A DNA stretch of 64,000 nt from Marinomonas polaris DSM 16579 (GTDB lineage: Bacteria; Pseudomonadota; Gammaproteobacteria; Pseudomonadales; Marinomonadaceae): positions 50,979 through 114,978 of the forward strand of contig NZ_FQVF01000013.1 of the NCBI RefSeq assembly GCF_900129155.1, given 5' to 3'. The notes below the pieces were generated by a model. The model made no database searches. It worked only from the letters and a program-made list of their open reading frames with translations, and was not told the origin of the DNA. The position numbers and the translations under genes are program-made. How positions within the stretch are numbered: position 1 is the first letter of the stretch; every line of letters begins with the position of its first letter. Of this stretch, positions 46,063-54,898 are shown piece by piece.

Positions 46063-47265
46063 ATGTCGATCAAACTTACAACAAAAAACACCCTACCAGT
46101 CGATGCAAACCAAGCGACTCTTATTGGCCGCGTTTGGTCTCCAGGCAATCCATCAGGCCCATCACTCGTTGTCATTCGTGAAAACAATGTTTTTGATATA
46201 TCTGCACACTTTGCAACACTCAGTGAATTCCTAGAAAACGATCATCCTGTAGAACAACTTAAAGATGTCGAAGGAACATTCCTATGCAGCCTAGAGGATC
46301 TACTGGGCAACACCCATGATTCAGCCAACACTGATCAAGCCTATCTACTCGCTCCAGCCGATCTTCAAGTTATTAAAGCCGCAGGCGTCACATTTGCCTC
46401 AAGCATGATTGAACGAGTAATCGAAGAACAAGCGGGAGGTAATCCTTCAAAAGCGAAAGCCATCCGAGTTTTAGTAGAAGGCGTTATTGGCGATAACCTA
46501 AGTTCAGTTGAGCCTGGCTCTGAAAAAGCCACACAGTTGAAAGAACTGTTAATAGAAAAAGGCATGTGGTCACAATATCTAGAAGTCGGTATTGGCCCAG
46601 ATGCGGAAATTTTCACAAAAGCCCCCGTTTTATCGGCTATCGGAAGCGGAAAATCCATTGGTATTCATCCGAAATCTGAGTGGAATAATCCTGAGCCTGA
46701 AATTGTTCTAGCCGTAAACAGCAAAGGTAAGATACAAGGCGCAACCCTAGGAAACGATGTAAATTTACGTGATTTCGAAGGTCGTAGCGCACTGCTACTT
46801 AGCAAAGCAAAAGACAACAACGCCTCTTGTGCCATTGGCCCTTTCATTCGTTTATTTGACGATAACTTCACCTTAGAGGATGTGCATACTTGCGAAGTTA
46901 CTCTTCAAGTAAAAGGCACCGACGGTTACACCCTAGAAGGGCTGTCTTCCATGATAAAAATAAGTCGTAGCCCAGTAGATCTTGTTCAGCAGACTATTAA
47001 CGAAAATCACCAATATCCTGATGGCTTTTTCTTATTTCTAGGGACGCTATTCTCACCTACTCAAGATCGTGATCATATTGGCGGGGGCTTTACGCATAAG
47101 CTAGGTGACACGGTGATGATTAGCAGCCCAAAACTTGGCACGCTTTACAACACCGTCACATACAGCAGCGATGCAAAGCCATGGGAGTTTGGAATCAACT
47201 CACTCATCAATAATTTAACTCACCGCGGTTTATTAAAAGCTAAAAATGACTTTGTCAGTAAATAA
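46063..47265 (+). CDS. XylX-like 2-keto-3-deoxy-pentonate dehydratase (FAH superfamily)
   Basis: It is predicted to dehydrate 2-keto-3-deoxy-xylonate or -arabonate to 2-oxoglutarate semialdehyde. The 400-residue protein is a long FAH-fold member like Caulobacter XylX: ATLIGRVWSP near 18-27, the VTFASSMIERVIEEQAGG segment near 110-127, metal-ligand region NNPEPEIVLAV near 207-217 and FLFLGTLFSPTQDRD near 325-339. It follows AAGGA at a good distance. IlvD/Edd dehydratase follows 73 bp later and supplies its substrate, and the aldehyde dehydrogenase across the LysR gene takes its product. Confidence 0.88.
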   Translation: MSIKLTTKNTLPVDANQATLIGRVWSPGNPSGPSLVVIRENNVFDISAHFATLSEFLENDHPVEQLKDVEGTFLCSLEDLLGNTHDSANTDQAYLLAPADLQVIKAAGVTFASSMIERVIEEQAGGNPSKAKAIRVLVEGVIGDNLSSVEPGSEKATQLKELLIEKGMWSQYLEVGIGPDAEIFTKAPVLSAIGSGKSIGIHPKSEWNNPEPEIVLAVNSKGKIQGATLGNDVNLRDFEGRSALLLSKAKDNNASCAIGPFIRLFDDNFTLEDVHTCEVTLQVKGTDGYTLEGLSSMIKISRSPVDLVQQTINENHQYPDGFFLFLGTLFSPTQDRDHIGGGFTHKLGDTVMISSPKLGTLYNTVTYSSDAKPWEFGINSLINNLTHRGLLKAKNDFVSK

Positions 47266-47273
47266 CTAGTTGA

Positions 47274-47296
47274 ATCATCAACGAAGATTTGATGAT
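47274..47296 (+). other. Small intercistronic hairpin
   Basis: ATCATCA (47274-47280) and TGATGAT (47290-47296) form a 7-bp stem with a 9-base loop just after the xylX-like gene. There is no T-tract, so it is not a terminator and may only affect mRNA stability. Confidence 0.35.
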
Positions 47297-47338
47297 GGGA
47301 ATAGCGCCGCATAATTAAAAAAACACAGAGATACTCAA

Positions 47339-49123
47339 ATGCAAAATAATAATAAGTTTCGCTTACGAAGCCAGCAATGGTTTGATGATCCAAGCCACGC
47401 TGATATGACAGCACTGTATGTAGAGCGCTATATGAACCAAGGGTTGACTCGCGAAGAGCTTCAATCAGGTCGACCTATTATAGGCATAGCGCAGACAGGA
47501 AGTGATTTAACACCTTGTAATCGCCATCACGTACAACTAGCACAACGAATTAAAGAAGGTATTCGTGATGCAGGCGGTATACCAATGGAATTTCCAGTCC
47601 ACCCAATTGCCGAGCAAAGTCGTCGCCCAACAGCGGCACTGGATCGTAATTTAGCGTACTTAGGATTAGTCGAAATACTCCACGGCTATCCTTTAGATGG
47701 CGTAGTACTAACCACAGGTTGCGACAAAACGACTCCTGCTTGTCTCATGGCTGCAGCCACAACCGACTTACCTGCGATTGTTTTATCTGGTGGACCTATG
47801 TTGGATGGACACCATAAAGGCGAGCTAATCGGATCTGGTACCGTTATCTGGAGTTCACGCAAATTACTTGCAACAGGGAAGATTGACTACGAAGGCTTTA
47901 TGGAGATGACAACCGCTGCATCTCCATCCATTGGCCATTGCAATACAATGGGCACAGCGTTATCAATGAATGCTCTAGCTGAAGCCTTAGGCATGTCATT
48001 ACCAGGGTGCGCCAGTATTCCGGCACCTTATAGAGAGCGCGGACAAATGGCGTATGCGACAGGCAAGCGTATCTGCGAATTAGTACTCAATGATATTCGT
48101 CCTTCACAGATCATGACTAAAGAGTCATTTCATAATGCCATTGTGGTTGCTTCCGCACTTGGTGCATCAACAAATTGCCCTCCTCACCTAATCGCTATTG
48201 CACGTCACATGGGCATAGATTTATCGCTTAATGATTGGCAAGAAGTCGGTGAAAATGTGCCACTAATAGTAAATTGCATGCCCGCTGGTAAACATCTTGG
48301 GGAAGGTTTTCATCGCGCTGGAGGAGTGCCTGCCGTTCTGCATGAACTTCAAAAATCTGGTTACCTTCATGAACAATGTGAAACAATTAGTGGTAAAACG
48401 ATAGGGGAAATTGCAGCAGCCAACCCTACTCATAATGCTGATGTTATTTATGAATGTGTATCGCCATTAAAACATCGAGCAGGCTTCATTGTTCTAAGTG
48501 GTAACTTTTTTGATAGTGCAATCATGAAAATGTCAGTGGTTGGTGACGCATTCAAGAAAACCTATTTATCTGAGCCTGGTGCAGAAAATTCATTTGAAGC
48601 TCGCGCGATCGTGTTTGAAGGGCCTGAAGATTATCATGCTCGAATAGAAGACCCAGAACTCAACATAGATGAAAAATGTATTTTGGTCATTCGTGGTGCA
48701 GGCACAGTTGGTTATCCTGGCAGTGCAGAAGTAGTCAATATGGATCCACCGTCAGAATTAATGAAAAAGGGGATTTCATCATTGCCATGCCTTGGTGATG
48801 GTCGTCAAAGTGGTACATCTGCAAGCCCATCTATTCTAAATATGTCTCCTGAAGCCGCAGTTGGCGGTGGTATTGCACTACTTCGTACCAACGACAAGCT
48901 ACTGATCAACCTAAATAATCGTTCAATTAATCTTTTAATTGATAATGATGAAATGGCTAAGCGCCGTGAAGAATGGACGCCAAACATCCCTTCATCTCAA
49001 ACACCTTGGCAAGAATTGTATCGTCAACTTGTTGGCCAACTTTCAACCGGTGGCTGCCTAGAACCCGCAACCTTACATTTAAAAGTGATATCTAAAGACA
49101 ATCCACCTAGACACTCACATTAG
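47339..49123 (+). CDS. IlvD/Edd-family aldonate dehydratase (arabonate/xylonate type)
   Basis: It dehydrates a sugar acid to its 2-keto-3-deoxy form using an iron-sulfur cluster and magnesium. The 594-residue protein has the three cluster cysteines Cys60 (LTPCNRHH), Cys128 (TGCDKTTP) and Cys201 (GHCNTMG), as in L-arabonate/D-xylonate dehydratases; length agrees with that group. The NIVNCMPAGKHLGE-type region near 306-320 is also typical. The neighbouring XylX-like protein and aldehyde dehydrogenase suggest a pentonate. An L-fuconate-like substrate is the alternative given the SDR and FAH genes. Confidence 0.9.
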   Translation: MQNNNKFRLRSQQWFDDPSHADMTALYVERYMNQGLTREELQSGRPIIGIAQTGSDLTPCNRHHVQLAQRIKEGIRDAGGIPMEFPVHPIAEQSRRPTAALDRNLAYLGLVEILHGYPLDGVVLTTGCDKTTPACLMAAATTDLPAIVLSGGPMLDGHHKGELIGSGTVIWSSRKLLATGKIDYEGFMEMTTAASPSIGHCNTMGTALSMNALAEALGMSLPGCASIPAPYRERGQMAYATGKRICELVLNDIRPSQIMTKESFHNAIVVASALGASTNCPPHLIAIARHMGIDLSLNDWQEVGENVPLIVNCMPAGKHLGEGFHRAGGVPAVLHELQKSGYLHEQCETISGKTIGEIAAANPTHNADVIYECVSPLKHRAGFIVLSGNFFDSAIMKMSVVGDAFKKTYLSEPGAENSFEARAIVFEGPEDYHARIEDPELNIDEKCILVIRGAGTVGYPGSAEVVNMDPPSELMKKGISSLPCLGDGRQSGTSASPSILNMSPEAAVGGGIALLRTNDKLLINLNNRSINLLIDNDEMAKRREEWTPNIPSSQTPWQELYRQLVGQLSTGGCLEPATLHLKVISKDNPPRHSH

Positions 49124-49165
49124 AATATTTTTTTCTAATGTAATTAAAATAATAACGGTGAAAAA

Positions 49166-49690
49166 ATGAACAATATAATCAATAAATTTGAACGATTCAT
49201 TGAATATATGATGGCTTTAGCTTTAGCAGTAATGTTCTCTGCAGTTTTTATAAATGTCGTTTTACGATATCTATTTGGCTCAGGAATTGCGGCTTCAGAA
49301 GAGCTATCGAGACTTTTATTTGTATGGCTTATCTTTATGGGAGCAACTCTTGCTGTTGGCCGAAATTCTCATATTGGCTTTGATCTTGTGCAAAGAAAGT
49401 TACCTAAAAAATTACGATTAATATGCGCAATAATCAGTCATTCTCTTATGCTATATGCCTTGTATTTATTTTTAGAAGGCAGTTGGAAACAATACAACAT
49501 CGGTTGGAATATAAATTCAACTGTCATGAAGTATCCTTTAGCGTTTATGTACTCTACCGGGCTTTTCGCATCAATTGGCATGGGATTCTATATCATAAGA
49601 AATCTCATACTAATTATTCTAAAAAGTGAAAATTCTCATATTCCAGGAAATACAAAAATATCTCCAGAACAACTCAAGGAGAATAACTAA
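49166..49690 (+). CDS. TRAP transporter small permease (DctQ family)
   Basis: The 174-residue protein has four hydrophobic segments (about 14-33, 47-63, 87-107, 127-150) and the family motif ASEELSRLLFVWLIFMGA near 43-60. It precedes the large permease, whose ATG shares a base with its TAA stop. The gene is AT-rich. It belongs to the plus-strand operon that begins with the XylX-like gene, so the likely cargo is the aldonate degraded here. Confidence 0.93.
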   Translation: MNNIINKFERFIEYMMALALAVMFSAVFINVVLRYLFGSGIAASEELSRLLFVWLIFMGATLAVGRNSHIGFDLVQRKLPKKLRLICAIISHSLMLYALYLFLEGSWKQYNIGWNINSTVMKYPLAFMYSTGLFASIGMGFYIIRNLILIILKSENSHIPGNTKISPEQLKENN

Positions 49691-50967
49691 TGGCATTAGG
49701 AATTTTTTTATTAAGCTTAGCTGGATTTATGTTTTTAGGTATGCCAATAGCATTTGCTTTGGTATTAACCGGCATAACATTAATGTGGCATCTAGATTTT
49801 TTCGATGCTCAATTAATCGCACAGAACCTTATCAATGGTGCCGATAGCTTTCCCTTGATGGCAGTACCATTTTTCATCCTCGCAGGGGAAGTAATGAATG
49901 CAGGAGGAATATCCAAACGTATCATTAATCTTGCAATTAGTTGCGTAGGCCATAGACGCGGAGGATTAGGATATGTAGCAATCATTGCAGCCGTGATACT
50001 TGCAAGCTTATCAGGCTCAGCGATTGCAGACACAGCAGCACTAGCCACTCTACTTCTCCCAATGATGCGGAATAATGGCTACCCAATAGGTCGCTCTGCA
50101 GGACTCATTGCAGCAGGCGGGATTATTGCCCCAATCATTCCTCCAAGCATGCCATTTATCATTTTTGGCGTAACGGCAAATCAATCTATCAGCAAGCTAT
50201 TTATGGCAGGCATTGTACCTGGAATCATCATGGGACTAGGCTTGGTCTTAGCTTGGAAATGGAGCATGAAAACGGTAGATGTAGAACCTCAACCTCGCCA
50301 AAATATAAAAACCAGATTAAGAGTGGCAAAAGATGGATTTTTTGCATTGCTTATGCCGGTAATTATTATCGGTGGGTTACGAGGAGGACTTTTCACGCCA
50401 ACCGAAGCTGCCGTCATTGCTGCTGGGTATGCAATGATAATTAGTCTTCTCGTTTATCGTGAATTAAAAATATCAGACCTTATTCCTCTTTTCATTCAAG
50501 CTGCATATACAACAAGTATTGTTATGTTTCTTTGTGCCGCCGCTATTGTCTCTTCATATATGGTGACATTAGCAGACCTTCCTGCAGAATTAATAAGTAT
50601 TCTAGAGCCTATTATGGACAGCCCTAGAACATTAATGGCGACAATCGTAGTTGTCATGTTATTAATCGGAATGGTAATGGATCTAACACCAACTATATTG
50701 ATATTAGCACCTGTAACCATACCTTTAATTATTAAAGCAGGTATAGATCCTATTTATTTTGGCGTTATGTTTATTATGGTTGGCTGTGTAGGGTTAATTA
50801 CACCTCCAGTTGGCACCGTTTTAAGCGTTGTTTCTAGCGTAGCAAAAGAGCCATTAGAAAAAATAACAAGAGGAATACTACCCTTCTTATTTGCGTATAT
50901 GGCAATAATAGTATTATTCGTAATATTTCCAGAAATTATAACCGTACCAGCAAAACTGCTCTATTAA
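49690..50967 (+). CDS. TRAP transporter large permease (DctM family)
   Basis: It is the ion-coupled channel subunit, 425 residues and almost fully hydrophobic. DctM hallmarks are present: MAVPFFILAGEVMNAGG near 57-73, SGSAIADTAALATLLLPMM near 102-120, PPSMPFIIFG near 149-158 and ITPPVGTVL near 376-384. It is coupled to the small permease through a TAATG overlap and is followed 19 bp later by the binding protein gene. Its sequence is not close to the DctM at the left end of the window, so the two systems have separate origins. Confidence 0.95.
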   Translation: MALGIFLLSLAGFMFLGMPIAFALVLTGITLMWHLDFFDAQLIAQNLINGADSFPLMAVPFFILAGEVMNAGGISKRIINLAISCVGHRRGGLGYVAIIAAVILASLSGSAIADTAALATLLLPMMRNNGYPIGRSAGLIAAGGIIAPIIPPSMPFIIFGVTANQSISKLFMAGIVPGIIMGLGLVLAWKWSMKTVDVEPQPRQNIKTRLRVAKDGFFALLMPVIIIGGLRGGLFTPTEAAVIAAGYAMIISLLVYRELKISDLIPLFIQAAYTTSIVMFLCAAAIVSSYMVTLADLPAELISILEPIMDSPRTLMATIVVVMLLIGMVMDLTPTILILAPVTIPLIIKAGIDPIYFGVMFIMVGCVGLITPPVGTVLSVVSSVAKEPLEKITRGILPFLFAYMAIIVLFVIFPEIITVPAKLLY

Positions 50968-50986
50968 ACCTAAAAAGGAAAATGAA

Positions 50987-52021
50987 ATGAAAAAAATAAC
51001 AATATCAAAAAAAGCATTCAAATCTATTTTAGCGATTACTATCGGAACCACTCTTACAATTGGTTCAATTAGTGCCAGCGCACAAGATGTGAACTCTCGA
51101 ATCATTAGATTTGGATATGGATTAAATCAAGATAGTAAACAGGGTAGAGCAGTACAAACATTTACAGAGGAAGTAAACCGCCTTTCTGATGGAAAATTCA
51201 AAGTGAAATCTTTTGCAAACGCCTTGTTGGGAAATGAAATTCAAATGCAAAATGCGCTAATTGGTGGAGCGCAAGAAATGATGATCACGTCGACGTCTTC
51301 ACTAATCGGCATAGACAAAAAATTCGCGATTTGGGATTTACCATTCATGTTTAAAGATGGTCCAGAAGCAGACAAAGTTCTAGATGGAAAATTTGGACAA
51401 GCGATGCTTGATGGGCTAGAAAAACATGGGGTTGTTGGCCTTGTTTACTGGGAAAATGGGTTTCGTGATTTAACAAACTCAAAACGACCTATAAAAACCA
51501 TGGATGATCTAAACAGTGTGAAACTAAGGGTTATGCAAAACCCTATGTATTTAGAGCTCTTCAACCAAATGGGAGCCAACGCAATCCCTATGGCCTTTTC
51601 AGAACTATTTACAGCGTTAGAAACTGGCGCTGTAGATGGGCAAGAAAACCCATATAGCACTATCCAATCTAGTAAATTTTATGAAGTTCAAAAGTACCTT
51701 AGCCAGACACATCACGTCTATAGCCCATGGGTTATGCTAATCAGTAAGCCTTTCTGGGATAAACTTAGTAATGATGAAAAAACAATCATTAAAAAAGCGG
51801 CCGTTATATCCCGAGAAGCAGAAAGAAAAGATAGTAGAGAACAAGCTGAAAAATCTCTGGCTTTCTTAAAAACAAAAATGGAAGTAAACAGCATTACTCC
51901 AGAAGAAATGGATAAGATGAAAGCTTCAGCAAAAATAGTTATTGACGCCCAAGCGAAAGAACTAGGACAAGATTTACTTGATCAATTCTTTGCTGCGATT
52001 AAAGAAGCAAAAAGTAAATAA
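50987..52021 (+). CDS. TRAP transporter substrate-binding protein (DctP family)
   Basis: It captures the acid in the periplasm. The 344-residue protein has a signal peptide (ILAITIGTTLTIGSISASA, cleavage near residue 32). Its DctP-fold body includes VKLRVMQNPMYLELFNQMGANAIPM-like sequence near 179-203, with the conserved Arg182 expected to bind a substrate carboxylate, and the ETGAVDGQENP segment near 214-224. AAGGAAAATGA precedes the second of two nearby ATG codons. The operon context points to a sugar acid. Confidence 0.95.
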   Translation: MKKITISKKAFKSILAITIGTTLTIGSISASAQDVNSRIIRFGYGLNQDSKQGRAVQTFTEEVNRLSDGKFKVKSFANALLGNEIQMQNALIGGAQEMMITSTSSLIGIDKKFAIWDLPFMFKDGPEADKVLDGKFGQAMLDGLEKHGVVGLVYWENGFRDLTNSKRPIKTMDDLNSVKLRVMQNPMYLELFNQMGANAIPMAFSELFTALETGAVDGQENPYSTIQSSKFYEVQKYLSQTHHVYSPWVMLISKPFWDKLSNDEKTIIKKAAVISREAERKDSREQAEKSLAFLKTKMEVNSITPEEMDKMKASAKIVIDAQAKELGQDLLDQFFAAIKEAKSK

Positions 52022-52033
52022 TAAACTAGCACA

Positions 52034-52069
52034 AAAAAATCCAATGGCAGCAACGCCATTGGATTTTTT
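52034..52069 (+). terminator. Terminator of the aldonate/TRAP operon
   Basis: A perfect 15-bp stem (52034-52048 with 52055-52069) closes a 6-base loop and ends in six T. The left arm starts with A-rich sequence, so it may also work for the converging gene. Confidence 0.92.
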
Positions 52070-52108
52070 ATGAGTGCAATAAACCGCTAAATTAGCGTTT
52101 TATGTAGA

Positions 52109-54208
52109 TTACTGTTGCGTGTAACGATGAAGGGCTTTGTAATCACCATCGTCTTGTAAGCAATAAAACTCGGTTTCCTTGGCGCCCAAAATTTGGCAAC
52201 TAAAGTCGACACTCTCTTGTTGTTCCCACTCACTATCACAGCTGCTGCGGAATCGGGAGTTAGAGTCAGTTTCTGTGATAGAACTCAAAGCATGAGACCA
52301 TTTGAAGCTACTTTCGAAGACATTACAGCTATTAGAATCATCTCTATCTACAAACGTACCTGTCCCATCTTCGTTAAAGGTTTCGCTGCCGATATCGATC
52401 CAGTTACACTCTTCGTCTAAGTATTCAACTTTGAATGCATTAACCAAATCTTGACGACGTTTTATGGTTATTTTTGATACATCATTCATCGACATAGACC
52501 ACGCGCTTTTATAGCCATTATTATCAAGATCTTCACGAACATTTAATGTAAAAGGCACCGTGGTAAGCACAGTAGACACGGTAAACAAATCGGTACAGTC
52601 ATTACCCATACTGGCGTTTAGCGCTCCCATATTCATGATTAGGTCGCCCAGCTTAGTACTGTCCATATTAAAAGCTACAACGCCATTTGGCTTCACTTCT
52701 TCCGTCGCTAATTGCTCGGCAACCTGCTTACTTTTTTCGCCTGTGTAAGCAACCAAATGCTTGCCCTTAATTGCCACGAAAGCATCCATTGGCAGACCGC
52801 TGTCGGCTAGATTAATAGCAGAACCATCGGTTGGGATTTGTACACCATTTAAGATGGGTAGGAATTTACTAGCAAGTGCAGACAGCACTTCTGGCTTTTC
52901 AGCAGTGATGGTCGCAATGGCATCGTATTGAGCGCCTAACTGACTGTTTTCATCTTTTGTCAAATCAAAAACGCCCAAGCTAACACCAGATAAGCCTTGT
53001 GCCATGCTAGTAAATACCGACAGCACCGCTGGGTTGTTTTCCCGTAACTTCACTTGTAAATTTTGCAACTGAACGCAATTAAAATCCGCTTTGGTAAATT
53101 GATTCCACAAGCTCGTTAAGACCGGAGAGATAGCGTCCGCAGACAAACCGACACCAAGACCAAGAGTTAGGTCTTTACTAGTATTTAAGTAGCTTGGAAT
53201 GAAGCCGCGAAGTTTACTTAGTTCGCCTAACACATTGGCATTTTGGATTTCTAGGGCATAGGAGAAGTCAAACGCCATGTTGTCGTCTTTTACATCATAA
53301 CGATTCAAACCAAAGACAAAACGCGGTACACCAGAAACAATATTGACGATGTCAGCTCGACACTGTATTTGAGCTTCCGTTAAATCAGGCAGCTTATCTC
53401 CCAACAAAACTTTCAATTGCTGGTGAGCACGAGCGTCCTTGTCCAGCACAGCATTAGCAATATTCAGCAAACTTACATAACCATGAGAGTAATCCATGAA
53501 GTTATATGTCTTACCGTCGTTTTTCCAGCTATCTACAGGCATAGGTACTGAAGGCTTCGTTAAAGCAAAACGCTGAGCTTGAGCTGCTGAATCATCTTTT
53601 TGCGATAATACTGAGATAGTAAGAACGTTATCCTTGATCATAAAACCAAGCGTCAGTACTAGATCATCATTTTTCGCCAGCTCAATAGTCGTTAAGGTTT
53701 GGTCTGCAATAGTTTTTGACCCCAAGGTCAAATCACTTTCTTGTGCCGCTTCTTCTACAAGACTCAGAAACGCCTGTTCGTCTTGCAATACAACACGCAT
53801 AACGGGGAAAATCCCGTCTAAATACACAACGCTTGCGCCTTCCATATCAAGGCCGTAGTGGTTGTATATTGCTATGCCGCCCTTGGGCGCCACTTCGTAA
53901 TAATCTTTAATAAACCAGCGTATAAAATCTAAGCCTTCACTTTCAGGAAAAGACTTAAGCATCTCTAAAATAGCTTCACCATCGCCGCTATCTTTCAGTT
54001 GAGCCATCATCTGATCAGAGCTAGTAACAATATCTTTATTTGTCACACCACCAACAAAAAGAGCCGTATCAGCAGGAACATATTCGATCATCTTGTCGAT
54101 ATTGCTACTCTTTTGGAACCAACCCAAAATGTCGAAACTAAAGCCGAATGCGGCAGCAGAAGATAAACAAGCCATAACAGCGGCGGCTTTAAAGAATTTT
54201 CCCTTCAT
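52109..54208 (-). CDS. Large exported protein of unknown function
   Basis: I do not recognise a precise family; a distant DUF3352-like match is possible. I start it at the ATG at 54208 (AAGGA 6 bases upstream). The 699-residue product has a signal peptide ending near residue 23 (FFKAAAVMACLSSAAA). The body has repeated patterns of the type PADTALFVGG near 43-52 and DAFVAIKGKHLVAY near 465-478, alternating strands and helices. The last 120 residues are rich in acidic residues and hold several cysteines (ECNW, NSCN, SSCD, DFSC, FYCL), which may form disulfides. It stands alone with its own upstream region. Confidence 0.7.
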   Translation of the reverse strand: MKGKFFKAAAVMACLSSAAAFGFSFDILGWFQKSSNIDKMIEYVPADTALFVGGVTNKDIVTSSDQMMAQLKDSGDGEAILEMLKSFPESEGLDFIRWFIKDYYEVAPKGGIAIYNHYGLDMEGASVVYLDGIFPVMRVVLQDEQAFLSLVEEAAQESDLTLGSKTIADQTLTTIELAKNDDLVLTLGFMIKDNVLTISVLSQKDDSAAQAQRFALTKPSVPMPVDSWKNDGKTYNFMDYSHGYVSLLNIANAVLDKDARAHQQLKVLLGDKLPDLTEAQIQCRADIVNIVSGVPRFVFGLNRYDVKDDNMAFDFSYALEIQNANVLGELSKLRGFIPSYLNTSKDLTLGLGVGLSADAISPVLTSLWNQFTKADFNCVQLQNLQVKLRENNPAVLSVFTSMAQGLSGVSLGVFDLTKDENSQLGAQYDAIATITAEKPEVLSALASKFLPILNGVQIPTDGSAINLADSGLPMDAFVAIKGKHLVAYTGEKSKQVAEQLATEEVKPNGVVAFNMDSTKLGDLIMNMGALNASMGNDCTDLFTVSTVLTTVPFTLNVREDLDNNGYKSAWSMSMNDVSKITIKRRQDLVNAFKVEYLDEECNWIDIGSETFNEDGTGTFVDRDDSNSCNVFESSFKWSHALSSITETDSNSRFRSSCDSEWEQQESVDFSCQILGAKETEFYCLQDDGDYKALHRYTQQ

Positions 54209-54285
54209 TACGGATCCTTCAGAATGAGTACTCATTACAAGTTACTTAAAGTGGGGGTTAAAATTTTGTGTCAAAAACGACAAGA

Positions 54286-54306
54286 TTTTAGCGTTAAACG
54301 CCAAAA
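54286..54306. promoter_or_regulatory. Near-palindrome upstream of the large exported protein gene
   Basis: TTTTAGCGTTAAACGCCAAAA is symmetric at 18 of 20 paired positions around 54296. The arms GCGTT and AACGC leave no room for an RNA loop, so a protein-binding site is more likely than a terminator. Its function is unknown. Confidence 0.35.
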
Positions 54307-54378
54307 AGAGCCATCGCATCAACTATGACTCATACCTTATATTGAAAAGAATGTTGAAAACAAAATAGCGACGTGAAC

Positions 54379-54897
54379 TTACCCTACTCGGCATTCCAAA
54401 ATAGAAGTCTTTCTTGAGCCTGCAGATCTCTTAGTTGGATCATAAAAAGTTTCCACAACTTTGAATCCGGCTTTTCTCATCATGCCTGCAGAAGCTAAGT
54501 TTTCTTCATGCCGCTCAATTAATACAACAGTAGCTCGCTTTTCTTTGGACTTTTCTATACAGCACTCAAGCAATTTCGTAGCAATACCTTGACCAGAATA
54601 CGCACTAGAAACAACTACATCACCAATAAAACAAAGCTCATTAAGGGCCGAATACTTGGTCAAATAATCCGGACTGACTGCCCCATCAATCAAAACAGCA
54701 AAGCCTATAATTTGGTTGCTGCCAGCGCCAAGGGAATCAACCGCAACCATAGCAACCGCCGTGCCGTGCTCAATCAGAGAGAACTCAGCATCAACACCTT
54801 CTTCAGTTAAATAATTCCATTCATTTGGACCATGATTCCAAAGTAACGCTTTCACATCGGCAAGTTCTTCTAAAGCAGCCTGTCGAAGCGTAATCAT
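54379..54897 (-). CDS. GNAT-family N-acetyltransferase
   Basis: The 172-residue protein has the acetyl-CoA site of GNAT enzymes: VVSSAYSGQGIATKLL near 94-109, with the Q/R-x-x-G-x-G/A pattern, followed by a helix and the FKVVETFYDP end segment. GGAGGAG lies 7 bases before the ATG at 54897, which comes right after the stop of the M20 gene, so both are in one operon. Substrate is unknown; the pairing with a deacylase suggests that it acts on an amine or amino-acid derivative. Confidence 0.85.
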   Translation of the reverse strand: MITLRQAALEELADVKALLWNHGPNEWNYLTEEGVDAEFSLIEHGTAVAMVAVDSLGAGSNQIIGFAVLIDGAVSPDYLTKYSALNELCFIGDVVVSSAYSGQGIATKLLECCIEKSKEKRATVVLIERHEENLASAGMMRKAGFKVVETFYDPTKRSAGSRKTSILECRVG

Positions 54898-54898
54898 G

